64,000 nucleotides of DNA from Actibacterium sp. (GCA_016278325.1 JADQCB010000034.1:62001-126000); one strand, 5' to 3'. Shown: positions 35,858 to 45,971, counted from the first letter of the stretch. The notes: generated from the sequence alone by a model not told the origin. Made by a program: numbers and translations.

Positions 35858-37711
35858 TCAGAACTCGTGCCAGCCCTCCGCCGCGGCCTCGCCGCCGCCA
35901 CCGGCGGCCGCGGCCAGCTTCGGGGCAGGGGGTGTTTCTGTCGCCGGCCGGGCGTCGGGCACGTTCAGCGGCAGGACCTCGGCCGAGCCCGACCCCGACC
36001 GGATGCCGGAGAACCGCGCGAGCACTTCGGTAAGGCGCTGCGCCTCGGTGCTGAGCTGCTGGCTGGAGGCCGTCGTTTCCTCCACCATGGCGGCGTTGTG
36101 CTGTGCCACCTGGTCCAGTTCGTTCACCCCGGCATTGATCTCCTGCAATCCGATCGACTGCTCCTTGGCGGAAGACGCGATCTCGGAGACCAGCCCGGCA
36201 ACCTGTGCCACGCGCTGAACGATTTCCTCCAGGGCGGTCCCGGTCTTGCCCACGAGACGACCGCCTTCTTCGACCTGGTTCACGCTCTTGGAAATCAGCT
36301 CCTTGATTTCGCGTGCCGATTCCGAGGCCCGTTGCGCCAGCGCACGCACCTCCGAAGCGACGACGGCAAAGCCCCGCCCGGCCTCGCCCGCGCGGGCGGC
36401 CTCGACCCCGGCATTGAGCGCCAGGAGATTGGTCTGGAAGGCGATGTCGTCGATCACGCCGATGATCTGGGTGATCTGGCTCGACGATTCTTCGATATGG
36501 TGCATCGCCTCGATCGCGCTGTTGACGATCTCGCCGCTGGCCTCCGCCTCGCGTCGGTTGTCGGCAACCGCCTTGTCGGCTTCGCCTGCCTTTTCGGCCG
36601 CCGACTTGACCGAGGATGTGAGCTGCTCCAGCGCGGCGGCCGATTGTTCCAGGGTCGCCGCCTGGGTTTCGGTCCGCTTGGACAGGTCCTGCGCCACCTG
36701 GGCGATCTCGGCCGCGCCGCCCTGCACGGTGTCGGAACTGCTGCGCACCGAGGAGATCAGCTCGACCAGGCTTTCGGCAAGCGCATTGAAGTCGTGGCAA
36801 AGCACGACATAGGTGTCGTCGAGATCCGTGAACTGGCTGGCGTCGATTCGCGTTGCCAGATCGCCCTGCGACATCTGCCCCAGGCCCTCGCGCAGCTTCC
36901 CGAACAGGACACGCTGGCGCGCGACCTTGCGGTCGTCGGCCTTGCGGGCTTCGTCCGCCTTGGACAGCTGATCACGCAGGTCGGTCAGGTTGCGGGCGAT
37001 TTCGCCCAGCTCGTCGCCGCGGTCACTGTCGGAGATTGCCACATCATACTCGCGGTTCTGGATCTTCCGGATCGCCTCCACCACCCTTGCGATCGGATTG
37101 CCCAGCGAACGTCCGAAGACATAAGCGATAATTAACCCTGCCAGGACGCCCAGAACCGTCCCGGCAATCAGTACCTTGGGAATGAAGGCGGTAGCTTCGT
37201 CCTGAATCGCCGCTTCGGTTGCCGCATCCGCCTGCGCCCCGTTCTTGAGCGCGTCCAGAAGGTCGGAGATCTGCCTGCCAAGCGGGGCGAGGTCTTCGCG
37301 GTAAGCGGCGGTTCCCGACAGGCTGTTCGTCTGCCGGGCCGTGCCAAGCGTATCCCGTAAAGCGGCAATCCGGTCCAGAACCTGAACCAGCGAGTCTCGG
37401 TCTGCCTGCGGCATCGGCGTGGTCGCGACCTTTTCGCGAAGCGATTGGATTTTGTCCAGTTCCCCTATGGCGTCCTGCAGATCGCCGCTGTTCCGGCTGA
37501 TCTGGAACGACAGGGTCGCCAGGCGGGCCCGGTCGAATTCCTCCTGCACCTGACGGATCAGCGAGTAGCGTTGAAACGTCTTGTGGAAATCCTTCACGCT
37601 TTTCGAAAGCTGGTGATTTTCGAAAAGGGCGAGCGCGGCGACTGCCACGAGGACCGCCAGCTGCGCGGCAGAAAAAATGAAAAGTTTCCTTGGTATGCTC
37701 AGGTTTTTCAC
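35858..37711 (-). CDS. Methyl-accepting chemotaxis protein with CheR-docking tail
   Basis: A 617-residue chemoreceptor. It has an N-terminal membrane helix (about 9-29), a mostly helical sensor region (about 30-185), a second membrane helix (about 186-208), and one or two HAMP segments (210-335). The cytoplasmic hairpin has its tip at IDDIAFQTNLLALNAGVEAA (split around the turn) and GRGFAVVASEVRALA. The last five residues, GWHEF, fit the xWxxF pentapeptide that tethers CheR and CheB. The GTG at 37711 has AGGAG 9 nt upstream. The gene is divergent from the PAS protein gene. Confidence 0.94.
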   Translation of the reverse strand: MKNLSIPRKLFIFSAAQLAVLVAVAALALFENHQLSKSVKDFHKTFQRYSLIRQVQEEFDRARLATLSFQISRNSGDLQDAIGELDKIQSLREKVATTPMPQADRDSLVQVLDRIAALRDTLGTARQTNSLSGTAAYREDLAPLGRQISDLLDALKNGAQADAATEAAIQDEATAFIPKVLIAGTVLGVLAGLIIAYVFGRSLGNPIARVVEAIRKIQNREYDVAISDSDRGDELGEIARNLTDLRDQLSKADEARKADDRKVARQRVLFGKLREGLGQMSQGDLATRIDASQFTDLDDTYVVLCHDFNALAESLVELISSVRSSSDTVQGGAAEIAQVAQDLSKRTETQAATLEQSAAALEQLTSSVKSAAEKAGEADKAVADNRREAEASGEIVNSAIEAMHHIEESSSQITQIIGVIDDIAFQTNLLALNAGVEAARAGEAGRGFAVVASEVRALAQRASESAREIKELISKSVNQVEEGGRLVGKTGTALEEIVQRVAQVAGLVSEIASSAKEQSIGLQEINAGVNELDQVAQHNAAMVEETTASSQQLSTEAQRLTEVLARFSGIRSGSGSAEVLPLNVPDARPATETPPAPKLAAAAGGGGEAAAEGWHEF

Positions 37712-37931
37712 GGGCCGACACTCCTTCACCTTGCAGTCCCGAACCGGGACGGATTTTCGCGATCAGAGCATCGGTGCGGCCTCTGAATGTTTCGTAAATG
37801 CCAGCGCCCGAGTATTTCCGATTTGTCCCAAATGACTCCGAACTGCCGGAATCGCGGCCCGGCCGCATTGACGGGATGTTCACGAACTCGGTGCATTGAA
37901 CGGTCAGATCCTGTGCCATTTGGAGCTTGCG

Positions 37932-39158
37932 ATGCCCAATCCGACCACCGTTTCCGGTTCCGCCCTCGAGGTCGAATTCTCGCCGAAGGACATATTCTGG
38001 TCGCGCACTGACAAGCGCGGCGTGATCGAATTCGCCAATACCGTGTTCCAGCGCATCTCGGGGTTCGAGTGGGACGATCTCGTCGGCGCGCCGCACAAGG
38101 TGGTGCGCCATGCGGACATGCCGCGCGGGGTCTTTCAGCTGTTCTGGGACATGCTCAAGGCCGACGATTCGATTGTGGCCTATGTCAAGAATCGCACCGC
38201 CGAGGGGCGGGCCTATTGGGTGCTGGCCTTTGCCACGCCGATCGACGGGGGCTATGTTTCGGTCCGGATCAAACCCTCCAGCGCGCTTTTTCAAAAAGTG
38301 ACGCAGATCTACCAGGAGCTTCGGGCCGCCGAACATGCCGAGAAACTTTCCCCCGAGGAAAGCCGCGATCGCCTGCTGGCCGCGATTCAGGAACAGGGGT
38401 TCGAGGATCTCGGGGATTTCATGGCCAATGCGATCGCCGCCGAGGTTGCCGAACGGGCAAAACATATCGACCGCCCGAACGATCGCCTGGTCGCGCAGTG
38501 CATGACCATGCTGACGGCGATCCGCTCGGCCCGCGACCATGCACGAGAGATTTCCGAGCTATTCGACGGGATCCGCAATGTGCCCACGAATATCCGTATC
38601 CTGGCCGCACAGCTTGAGCAGGGGTCGGGGCCGATCAGTGTCATCTCGAACAATCACGGGGTTCTCAGCAACGAGATGCTCGAAGGGGTCGAACAGTTCC
38701 GCGCCGCCGCGAAGGAGACCGAGGATCAGATTCGGCGCACCCTGTTCATGGCCTATGGCGCGGCCTTGATGCGAGAGGTGTTGCAAGCGCTGGCCGAAGA
38801 GGTCGAATTGCTGCCCGATTGCTTCGATCCGCCCGAAGAAATGCGCCTGCAACAGCTGCGATGCGACAGTTACTTCGCAAAGGCACAGGAAGAATTCGCC
38901 GCGATTGCAGCATCGGGGCGGCATTTTCACGAGGTCACGGCGGGGTTGAAGCGCCATGTTGCCGGTCTCGATGTCACGCGCATCATGTGCAAGATCGAGC
39001 AATCGCGCCTGAACGACAATGCCGACGGTCTGGCGGAAATCATCGCCTATCTGGAAAAGGTGCAGGCGGCGATCAGCCGCGAGCTGGTCGAGATCGAACA
39101 TGCAAGTCATCAGATCAAGGCGGCCGCCGCCCGCTCCGCCGCCTCGCAGGCGGCCTGA
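37932..39158 (+). CDS. Aer-type PAS protein with degenerate receptor-like helices
   Basis: A 408-residue soluble protein. Residues 20-120 form an Aer-type PAS domain (FWSRTDKRGVIEFAN, then GAPHKVVRHADMP), the class that binds flavin in E. coli Aer. The remainder is helical. It contains TNIRILAAQLE followed by GSGPISVIS, which resembles a shortened chemoreceptor signalling tip (TNLLALNA...E and GRGFAVVA) without the AARAGE part. No membrane segment or HAMP is seen. The ATG at 37932 has TTGGAG 6 nt upstream. It is co-directional with the small gene that follows. Confidence 0.85.
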   Translation: MPNPTTVSGSALEVEFSPKDIFWSRTDKRGVIEFANTVFQRISGFEWDDLVGAPHKVVRHADMPRGVFQLFWDMLKADDSIVAYVKNRTAEGRAYWVLAFATPIDGGYVSVRIKPSSALFQKVTQIYQELRAAEHAEKLSPEESRDRLLAAIQEQGFEDLGDFMANAIAAEVAERAKHIDRPNDRLVAQCMTMLTAIRSARDHAREISELFDGIRNVPTNIRILAAQLEQGSGPISVISNNHGVLSNEMLEGVEQFRAAAKETEDQIRRTLFMAYGAALMREVLQALAEEVELLPDCFDPPEEMRLQQLRCDSYFAKAQEEFAAIAASGRHFHEVTAGLKRHVAGLDVTRIMCKIEQSRLNDNADGLAEIIAYLEKVQAAISRELVEIEHASHQIKAAAARSAASQAA

Positions 39159-39181
39159 GCCGCACGAACCGGAGGATGATC

Positions 39182-39541
39182 ATGCCGCGAATTCCCCTGA
39201 CCGAGGTTCTCGGGCGCGTATCACGCGAACTGGACTTGCTGGCCGCCGAAGCCGGAGACCTTGACCGGGCGATCGCCGCGGGGCTGCGATGCGTCGATGC
39301 CGGGGGCCGGCGGCAGATCGCGCATCTGCAACGCGCGGACTTTCTGCGACAGAATGCCGAGGATCTGGCGCATTTCGTAAGCGGCGTGTCGTCATTCCTG
39401 CCCGACGATATCAGTGTGGATGCGGATTCGGCGGCGGGGGGGCTTCAGATGCGCGCCCTGGCCCGCCGTCTTGCCGGAACGCATTGCCCTCCGGGCGATG
39501 AGAGCGGAGACGATCGAAGCGGAGAGGTCGAGCTGCTTTGA
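39182..39541 (+). CDS. Small helical protein paired with the PAS protein
   Basis: A 119-residue protein of unknown family. Residues 5-75 are strongly helical. The stretch Q50-x2-D53-x3-Q57 (LQRADFLRQ) has the D-x3-Q spacing of the CheZ and CheX phosphatase active sites, followed by an acidic/amide-rich helix. The C-terminal 30 residues are acidic, Gly/Ser-rich and end in VELL. The ATG at 39182 has GGAGG 6 nt upstream; the gene follows the PAS gene by 23 nt. A CheY-phosphatase or PAS-partner role is a hypothesis only. Confidence 0.72.
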   Translation: MPRIPLTEVLGRVSRELDLLAAEAGDLDRAIAAGLRCVDAGGRRQIAHLQRADFLRQNAEDLAHFVSGVSSFLPDDISVDADSAAGGLQMRALARRLAGTHCPPGDESGDDRSGEVELL

Positions 39542-39959
39542 TGCGCGGACGCGCACCCGGCCGAGTGACTTTGGTCGGTCGGGATCGTGCTCTTCGGGCT
39601 CGCCAACGGTCTGCCTGCACGTTCACGCGCCACTTCGGGGCGCACGCTGAGAAACAGACCGAGATCGCGACAGGCCCGGGCGTTTTCCGGTCTGTGCCGA
39701 CATGATGCATCACCGCGCGAAGGGGTCAGGCATTCGCATGTTGCAGACATGCCCGTTTGCAGATGGAAGCCGGTAATTCCCGATCCACTGCCTGAAACTT
39801 CTGTCATCGGTTCAGAAAATGCACTCGAACCCGGAAATCCGTGAAATTCATGGTGACGCGGACCTCTGCAAGGATTTATCAGTCGGGGCCGGATGTTGAT
39901 ATGCCGGTGACGAATCGCCCGCGCAGGATATTTCCCGTTCCGACGACCAGGTTGATGCC
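39542..39959. other. 418-nt gap without a convincing gene
   Basis: Short open frames exist on both strands but none has coding character or a ribosome-binding site. An inverted repeat of 8-bp arms, ACAGACCG at 39654-39661 and CGGTCTGT at 39688-39695, spans a 26-nt loop that itself contains GCCCGGGC. It may end the PAS operon transcript. I see no clear promoter for tspO. Confidence 0.5.
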
Positions 39960-40412
39960 ATGTGGACCCTTTTCCTGATCTTTCTTGCGGCTTCGGCCGC
40001 GGCAGCGGCCACCGGCACGCTGTTCAAGCCGGGCGCGTGGTACGAGGGTCTGGAAAAACCCGCATGGACCCCGCGGAAATGGATGTTCCCGGTCGTCTGG
40101 ACGGTGCTTTACATCGCCAGCGCCTACGCGGCGGCGCGGGTTGCGATCCGGCCGGACAGTGGCCAGGCACTGGCCTTCTGGTCGATGCAGATCGCCTTCA
40201 ACACCTTGTGGACGCCGGTCTTCTTCGGCGCGCATCGGATGGCGGCCGGGCTGATCGTGATCGTGATCCTGTGGCTGGCGGTTGCCGCGGTCATGGTCAA
40301 TTTCCTGACACTCGACCTGCTCGCCGGGCTGCTGATCGTGCCGTATCTGATCTGGGTGACGGTGGCGGCATCGCTTAACCTTTGGATCTGGCGCAACAAC
40401 CGCGCAGGCTGA
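39960..40412 (+). CDS. tspO: TspO/MBR family protein
   Basis: A 150-residue five-helix membrane protein. Family marks are [25 protein letters not shown] (near 28-50, described in parts), [15 protein letters not shown] near 77 and a final NLWIWRNN. TspO proteins bind porphyrins and sterols; in Rhodobacter sphaeroides TspO is an oxygen-dependent negative regulator of photosynthesis genes. No photosynthesis gene is in this window. A candidate promoter/terminator element follows within 20 nt. Confidence 0.93.
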   Translation: MWTLFLIFLAASAAAAATGTLFKPGAWYEGLEKPAWTPRKWMFPVVWTVLYIASAYAAARVAIRPDSGQALAFWSMQIAFNTLWTPVFFGAHRMAAGLIVIVILWLAVAAVMVNFLTLDLLAGLLIVPYLIWVTVAASLNLWIWRNNRAG

Positions 40413-40431
40413 GAGATTTCGCGATCTGCCC

Positions 40432-40460
40432 TTGCAGACTCGGGCGGTGGGGCGTATATG
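40432..40460 (+). promoter_or_regulatory. Candidate promoter upstream of the rimP leader
   Basis: TTGCAG at 40432-40437, a 17-bp spacer, and TATATG at 40455-40460. It would start transcription near 40467, about 72 nt before the intrinsic terminator. Confidence 0.5.
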
Positions 40461-40466
40461 GCCCTC

Positions 40467-40538
40467 GATAGCGGCGGTTTGGCCTCCACCCCCAAGCCTC
40501 CTCCGGACAGGTATGACGGGCCGCGCGCCCGTTTTTTT
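40467..40538 (+). ncRNA. Putative small RNA or attenuated rimP leader with anti-Shine-Dalgarno motifs
   Basis: Between a candidate promoter and a strong terminator lie about 72 nt with no open frame worth naming. A 7-bp stem (40476-40482 with 40492-40498, one G-U pair) displays the loop CCUCCACCC at 40483-40491. A second CCUCCUCC follows at 40497-40504. Exposed CCUCC in hairpin loops is the hallmark of the CcsR/cuckoo-type small RNAs of Alphaproteobacteria. The alternative is a premature-termination leader for rimP, whose ATG is 53 nt after the terminator. Both readings are inferences. Confidence 0.4.
40516..40538 (+). terminator. Intrinsic terminator between tspO and rimP
   Basis: Stem ACGGGC (40516-40521) and GCCCGT (40527-40532) around a CGCGC loop, followed by an unbroken T-run to 40538. 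It lies upstream of rimP rather than at the end of an operon, so it could end tspO transcripts, a small RNA, or attenuate rimP. Confidence 0.8.
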
Positions 40539-40590
40539 GTGCTTGCGCACAACCTGTCACCACCCTGATGGACGTCACGATACGCAACCC

Positions 40591-41169
40591 ATGAACGATC
40601 TGATCGCCAAAGCCGCAATCGACCGGCGCCTTGCCGAGATCCTTCTGCCCGTGATCGAGGGCATGGGCTTTGAACTGGTGCGCCTGCGCTTCATGGGCGG
40701 CAAGACAAAGACTCTTCAGATCATGGCCCAGCGTCCCGACGGTGGCATCGAGGTGGATGAATGCGCCGAGATTTCCACGGCGGTGTCAGCGGTGCTGGAT
40801 GTCGAGGATCCGATCGACGAGAATTTCACGCTTGAAGTGTCCTCGCCCGGGATCGACCGCCCGCTGACCCGGCTCAAGGATTTCGAAAGCTGGGAAGGCT
40901 ACGAGGCCAAGCTTGAAACGACCGAACTGATCGACGGGCGCCGCCGGTTCAAGGGGATCCTGGCGGGCACCGAGGGCGACGAGGTGCTGATCGAGGTCGA
41001 GGAAGGCACGATAGGCCTGAAATTCGACTGGCTGAGCGACGCCAAGCTGGTTCTGACCGACGACCTGATCCGCGACATGCTGCGCGCCCGAAAGGCCGCG
41101 GGTATCGTGGACGAAGACCAGTTCGACGAAATTGAAACGGATGAAACCGACGCTTCCGAGGAGGAGTGA
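40591..41169 (+). CDS. rimP: Ribosome maturation factor RimP
   Basis: A 192-residue factor for 30S subunit assembly. The N-terminal domain carries [13 protein letters not shown] near 27 and [18 protein letters not shown] near 55, then the family mark [11 protein letters not shown] near 85. The C-terminal SH3-like half ends with an acidic tail. It opens the rimP-nusA-ylxR-infB operon; nusA starts 3 nt after its stop, with GAGGAG overlapping the end. Control may act at the leader described above. Confidence 0.95.
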   Translation: MNDLIAKAAIDRRLAEILLPVIEGMGFELVRLRFMGGKTKTLQIMAQRPDGGIEVDECAEISTAVSAVLDVEDPIDENFTLEVSSPGIDRPLTRLKDFESWEGYEAKLETTELIDGRRRFKGILAGTEGDEVLIEVEEGTIGLKFDWLSDAKLVLTDDLIRDMLRARKAAGIVDEDQFDEIETDETDASEEE

Positions 41170-41172
41170 GTA

Positions 41173-42804
41173 ATGGCGATTACCTCTGCCAACCAGCTTG
41201 AGCTGTTGCAAACCGCCGAGGCCGTGGCCCGCGAAAAGATGATCGACCCCGAGCTGGTGGTCGAGGCGATGGAGGAATCGCTCGCCCGTGCGGCCAAGTC
41301 GCGCTACGGGGCCGAGATGGACATCCGCGTGTCGATCGACCGCAAGACCGGCCGGGCGACCTTTACCCGGGTTCGCACGGTGGTGCCCGATGACGAGCTT
41401 GAGAACTATCAGGCGCAATTGACGGTAGAGCAGGCCAGGCAATACCTGGACGATCCCAAGATCGGCGACGAATTCCGCGAAGAGGTTCCGCCGGTCGAAA
41501 TGGGCCGGATCGCCGCCCAGTCGGCCAAGCAGGTGATCCTGCAGAAGGTCCGCGAGGCCGAGCGCGACCGCCAGTACGAGGAATTCAAGGATCGCGTCGG
41601 CACCATCATCAACGGTGTCGTCAAGCGCGAAGAATACGGCAATATCATCGTCGATGTCGGCCAGGGCGAGGCGATCCTGCGCCGCAACGAAAAGATCGGC
41701 CGCGAATCCTATCGCCCGAATGACCGGATCCGGTGCTATATCAAGGATGTGCGGCGCGAGGCGCGCGGCCCGCAGATCTTCCTGTCACGCACCGATCCGC
41801 AGTTCATGGCCGAGCTGTTCAAGATGGAAGTGCCCGAGATCTATGATGGCATCATCGAGATCAAGGCCGTGGCGCGCGACCCCGGGTCGCGTGCGAAGAT
41901 CGGCGTGATTTCCCATGACAGCTCGATCGACCCGGTGGGCGCCTGCGTCGGGATGCGCGGCAGCCGCGTGCAGGCCGTTGTCAACGAGCTTCAAGGCGAG
42001 AAGATCGACATCATTCCCTGGAACGAGGATCAGGCGACCTTCCTGGTGAACGCGCTGCAACCGGCCGAGGTGTCCAAGGTCGTGATCGACGAAGACGCCC
42101 AGCGGATCGAGGTCGTGGTGCCCGACGATCAACTGAGCCTTGCCATCGGACGGCGGGGCCAGAACGTGCGGCTTGCAAGCCAGCTGACCGGCCTGGACAT
42201 CGACATCATGACCGAGGCCGAGGAATCCGAGCGCCGTCAGGCCGAGTTCGCCGAGCGGACCCAATTGTTCATGGACACGCTGGACCTGGACGAATTCTTC
42301 GCCCAGCTACTTGTCTCCGAGGGGTTCAGCTCGCTCGAGGAAGTGGCTTATGTGGACCGGGATGAACTGTTGGTGATCGACGGCGTGGACGAGGACACCG
42401 CCGATGAGCTTCAGGCGCGGGCGCGCGATTACCTGGAAGAGCTGAACAAGAAGGCGCTGGATCGCGCCCGCGAGCTGGGGGTCGAGGACAGCCTGGTTGA
42501 ATTCGAAGGCCTGACACCCCAGATGATCGAGGCCCTGGCGGAAGACGGCATCAAGACGCTGGAAGATTTCGCCACTTGCGCCGACTGGGAACTGGCCGGC
42601 GGCTGGACCACGGTCGATGGCGAGCGGGTCAAGGACGAAGGCCTGCTGGAAAAATTCGATGTCTCTCTGGAAGAGGCGCAGAACCTGGTGATGACCGCGC
42701 GGGTCCAACTGGGCTGGGTGGATATCGCCGACCTGAAGACCGACGCGCCCGAGGCGGATGCCGACGCGGCGATAGAACCCGCGGAGGCCGGGGCCTCTTC
42801 GTAG
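41173..42804 (+). CDS. nusA: Transcription termination/antitermination protein NusA
   Basis: A 543-residue RNA polymerase-binding factor. The N-terminal domain (about 1-125) is followed by an S1 domain (about 135-200; [19 protein letters not shown] near its start), two KH domains (about 230-350, with [15 protein letters not shown] and [14 protein letters not shown]), and C-terminal acidic repeats from about 365 on. It modulates pausing, termination and rRNA antitermination. Both its position after rimP and the downstream ylxR-infB order are standard. Confidence 0.97.
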   Translation: MAITSANQLELLQTAEAVAREKMIDPELVVEAMEESLARAAKSRYGAEMDIRVSIDRKTGRATFTRVRTVVPDDELENYQAQLTVEQARQYLDDPKIGDEFREEVPPVEMGRIAAQSAKQVILQKVREAERDRQYEEFKDRVGTIINGVVKREEYGNIIVDVGQGEAILRRNEKIGRESYRPNDRIRCYIKDVRREARGPQIFLSRTDPQFMAELFKMEVPEIYDGIIEIKAVARDPGSRAKIGVISHDSSIDPVGACVGMRGSRVQAVVNELQGEKIDIIPWNEDQATFLVNALQPAEVSKVVIDEDAQRIEVVVPDDQLSLAIGRRGQNVRLASQLTGLDIDIMTEAEESERRQAEFAERTQLFMDTLDLDEFFAQLLVSEGFSSLEEVAYVDRDELLVIDGVDEDTADELQARARDYLEELNKKALDRARELGVEDSLVEFEGLTPQMIEALAEDGIKTLEDFATCADWELAGGWTTVDGERVKDEGLLEKFDVSLEEAQNLVMTARVQLGWVDIADLKTDAPEADADAAIEPAEAGASS

Positions 42805-42820
42805 GCCCCGGGAGCGCGCC

Positions 42821-43453
42821 TTGAGCCGTGGTGGACGAAACGATCGGCCCGATGCGCCCGAGCGGCGTTGCATCGCGACCGGAGAGGTTCAGCCCAAGGC
42901 GGGGCTGATTCGATTCGTCGTGGGGCCGGATGGCGTCATCGTGCCGGACCTGCTGGGCAAGTTGCCGGGGCGCGGAATATGGGTCGCGGCCGATCGGGCG
43001 GCGCTGGAAAAGGCGATTGCCAGGCGGCTGTTCGCGCGGGCGGCGAAACAGGCCGTGACAGTGCCCGAAGACCTGTTCGACCAGGTCGAGGCGGGGCTGG
43101 CCCGCCGGGTGGTCGAGGAGATATCCTTGGCCCGGAAGGCCGGATTGGCGGTCGCGGGGTATGAAAAGGTCAAGGGCTGGCTTCTGAGCGGTGAGGCAAC
43201 CGTGCTGATCCAGGCCAGCGACGGTTCGGAACGGGGCAAGTCGAAGCTGCGGCTGCCCTCGGAGACCGAGGCGTTCATAGGCTGTCTGAGTGCCCGGGAA
43301 TTGGGTTTGGCATTCGGACGTGAACATGTGATACATGGCGCGCTTGCGGCTGGCGGACTCACGCGACGTGTAGTAGAGGATGCGGCCAAGCTTTCGGGCG
43401 TTCGCAAAATGGGCGGGGGCAAGACCCCCGGAAAGGGTACGAAATCCATATGA
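42821..43453 (+). CDS. YlxR (DUF448) domain fused to an L7Ae-like domain
   Basis: A 210-residue RNA-binding protein. Residues 1-90 form the YlxR fold (RRCIATGE near 16, [17 protein letters not shown] near 50). Residues 100-195 resemble the L7Ae/L30e fold ([17 protein letters not shown]). The tail is Lys/Gly-rich. The fused form is common in Alphaproteobacteria, whereas in Bacillus the two are separate genes between nusA and infB. A TTG at 42821 with GGGAG about 7 nt upstream is the best start. The stop overlaps the infB ATG (ATGA). Confidence 0.9.
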   Translation: MSRGGRNDRPDAPERRCIATGEVQPKAGLIRFVVGPDGVIVPDLLGKLPGRGIWVAADRAALEKAIARRLFARAAKQAVTVPEDLFDQVEAGLARRVVEEISLARKAGLAVAGYEKVKGWLLSGEATVLIQASDGSERGKSKLRLPSETEAFIGCLSARELGLAFGREHVIHGALAAGGLTRRVVEDAAKLSGVRKMGGGKTPGKGTKSI

Positions 43454-45942
43454 GCGATAGTGACGACAAGAAAACTCTCGGTGTGCGCGGCGGTCCGCGG
43501 TCCGGCCAGGTGAAGCAGAGCTTCAGCCACGGGCGGACCAAGAATGTCGTGGTCGAGACGAAGCGCAAGCGCGTTGTCGTTCCCAAGCCCGGCGCCGCGA
43601 AATCCGCAGGCGGCGGCAAACCGCAGGGCGGCAACCCCGCGAGGCGGCCGGCCGGCATTTCCGATTCCGAGATGGAACGCCGGTTGAAGGCGTTGCAGGC
43701 AGCCAAGGCCAACGAGGCCGAGGATGCGCGCCAGCGCGCCGAGGATGAGCGCAGGCGCGACGAGGAACGCCAGCGCCGGCGCGAAGAGATCGAGGCCAAG
43801 GAACGCGAGCAGCAGGAAATCGAAGAGGCTGCCCGCCGCAAGGCCCAGCAGGAAGAGGACGCGCGCAAGGAGGCCGAACAGGCCCGCAGCCGCGCCGCCG
43901 AGCCGCCGGCCGAATCCACCGGGCCCACGCCGCCGGTCGAAGAGCCGCGTGGCGGCGCCAAGCCGGCCCCGCGCAAGGAGCGTGAGCGCGACACCCGCGA
44001 CGACAAGCCCGCCCGCAACAAGGGCGCAGGCAAGGATAACCGCCGGTCCGGCAAATTGACCGTGAACCAGGCGCTGACCGGCGGCGAAGGCGGGCGGCAA
44101 CGCTCGATGGCCGCGATGAAGCGCAAGCAGGAACGGATGCGCCAGAAGGCGATGGGCGGCGGGCAGGATCGTGAAAAGATCGTGCGCGAGGTCCAGGTGC
44201 CCGAATCGATCCTCGTGTCGGAACTGGCCAACCGCATGGCCGAACGCTCGGCCGACGTGGTCAAGTCGCTGATGAAGATGGGCATGATGGTGACCCAGAA
44301 CCAGCCGATCGACGCCGACACCGCAGAGCTTATTGTCGAGGAATTCGGCCACAAGGTCGTGCGCGTTTCCGATGCCGACGTGGAGCAGGTGATCGACTCG
44401 GTCGAGGACAAGCCCGAGGATCTCAAGCCGCGTCCGCCGGTCATCACGATCATGGGGCATGTCGATCACGGCAAGACCTCGCTTCTGGATGCGATCCGCA
44501 ATGCCAAGGTCGTCTCGGGCGAGGCCGGCGGGATCACCCAGCATATCGGCGCCTATCAGGTGCAGACCGACAGCGGATCGACCCTGACCTTCCTCGACAC
44601 GCCCGGTCACGCGGCCTTTACCTCGATGCGTGCCCGTGGTGCGCATGTCACCGATATCGTCGTTCTGGTGGTGGCTGCCGATGACGCGGTGATGCCGCAG
44701 ACGATCGAGGCGATCAATCACGCCAAGGCGGCCAAGGTGCCGATGATCGTGGCGATCAACAAATGCGACAAACCCGATGCGAACCCGAACAAGGTGCGCA
44801 CGGACCTGTTGCAGCACGAGGTCGTGGTCGAGGCGATGTCGGGCGATGTGCAGGACATCGAGGTTTCGGCGATCACCGGCAAGGGGCTTGACGAACTTCT
44901 CGAAGCGATCGCCCTGCAATCCGAGATCCTGGAACTGAAGGCCAATCCGGACCGTGCGGCCACCGGCGCGGTGGTCGAGGCGCAGCTCGATGTCGGCCGC
45001 GGTCCCGTCGCGACCGTCCTGGTGCAGAATGGCACGCTGCGCCGCGGCGACATCTTCGTCGTGGGCGAGCAATGGGGCAAGGTTCGCGCCCTGATCAACG
45101 ACAAGGGCGAGCGCGTCGAAGAAGCCGGGCCGTCGGTTCCGGTCGAGGTTCTGGGCCTGAACGGCACACCAGAGGCCGGCGACGTTCTGAACGTGGTCGA
45201 GACCGAGGCGCAGGCCCGCGAAATCGCGGAATACCGCGAACAGGCCGCCAAGGACAAGCGCGCCGCCGCCGGTGCCGCGACGACCCTGGACCAGCTGCTG
45301 GCGAAGGCCAAGGAAGACAAGAACCTCAAGGAGCTTCCGATCCTGGTCAAGGCCGACGTTCAGGGCTCGGCCGAGGCGATCGTCCAGGCGATGGAGAAGA
45401 TCGGCAATGACGAAGTGCGCGTGCGGGTTCTGCATGCCGGGGTCGGTGCGATCACCGAAACCGATGTCGGGCTGGCCGAGGCGTCGGGCGCTCCGATCAT
45501 CGGTTTCAACGTCCGGGCCAATGCGCCGGCGCGCAATGCGGCCAATCAGAAGGGGGTCGAGATCCGCTATTACAGCGTGATCTATGATCTCGTGGACGAT
45601 GTGAAATCCGCGGCCAGCGGTCTGCTGTCGAACGAGATCCGCGAAAAGTATATCGGTTACGCCGAGATCAAGGAGGTCTTCAAGGTGTCGGGCGTGGGCA
45701 AGGTTGCCGGCTGTCTGGTGACCGAAGGGATCGCCCGCCGCTCGGCCGGTGTCCGGCTTCTGCGCGAGGACGTGGTGATCCACGAGGGCACGCTGAAGAC
45801 CCTCAAGCGGTTCAAGGATGAAGTGCCCGAGGTGCAGTCGGGCCAGGAATGCGGGATGGCCTTCGAGAACTACGAGGATATCCGCCCGGGCGACGTGATC
45901 GAGATCTTCGAGCGTGAAGAGGTCGAACGCAATCTCAGCTGA
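43450..45942 (+). CDS. infB: Translation initiation factor IF-2
   Basis: An 830-residue GTPase that delivers initiator tRNA to the 30S subunit. The N-terminal 230 residues are a charged, Arg/Glu/Ala-rich helical region. The GTPase core starts near 330 with [13 protein letters not shown] (about 336), DTPGHAAF and NKCDKP, followed by the beta-barrel and C-terminal domains ending in [12 protein letters not shown]. It is the last gene of the operon and is followed by a terminator. Confidence 0.97.
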   Translation: MSDSDDKKTLGVRGGPRSGQVKQSFSHGRTKNVVVETKRKRVVVPKPGAAKSAGGGKPQGGNPARRPAGISDSEMERRLKALQAAKANEAEDARQRAEDERRRDEERQRRREEIEAKEREQQEIEEAARRKAQQEEDARKEAEQARSRAAEPPAESTGPTPPVEEPRGGAKPAPRKERERDTRDDKPARNKGAGKDNRRSGKLTVNQALTGGEGGRQRSMAAMKRKQERMRQKAMGGGQDREKIVREVQVPESILVSELANRMAERSADVVKSLMKMGMMVTQNQPIDADTAELIVEEFGHKVVRVSDADVEQVIDSVEDKPEDLKPRPPVITIMGHVDHGKTSLLDAIRNAKVVSGEAGGITQHIGAYQVQTDSGSTLTFLDTPGHAAFTSMRARGAHVTDIVVLVVAADDAVMPQTIEAINHAKAAKVPMIVAINKCDKPDANPNKVRTDLLQHEVVVEAMSGDVQDIEVSAITGKGLDELLEAIALQSEILELKANPDRAATGAVVEAQLDVGRGPVATVLVQNGTLRRGDIFVVGEQWGKVRALINDKGERVEEAGPSVPVEVLGLNGTPEAGDVLNVVETEAQAREIAEYREQAAKDKRAAAGAATTLDQLLAKAKEDKNLKELPILVKADVQGSAEAIVQAMEKIGNDEVRVRVLHAGVGAITETDVGLAEASGAPIIGFNVRANAPARNAANQKGVEIRYYSVIYDLVDDVKSAASGLLSNEIREKYIGYAEIKEVFKVSGVGKVAGCLVTEGIARRSAGVRLLREDVVIHEGTLKTLKRFKDEVPEVQSGQECGMAFENYEDIRPGDVIEIFEREEVERNLS

Positions 45943-45971
45943 TGGCTGTCGTGACATCCGACAAGATCAGC

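Noticed and set aside
40467-40538. SRP (4.5S) RNA or a tRNA in the rimP leader
   Set aside because: The minus strand has TCCGGAGGAGG, which only loosely recalls the SRP loop and lacks its conserved AGCAG; no T-loop or acceptor stem for a tRNA is present.
42889-45957. A 1022-codon open frame antisense to ylxR and infB
   Set aside because: It mirrors the real genes, has no ribosome-binding site or recognisable domain, and long antisense frames are expected at this GC content.
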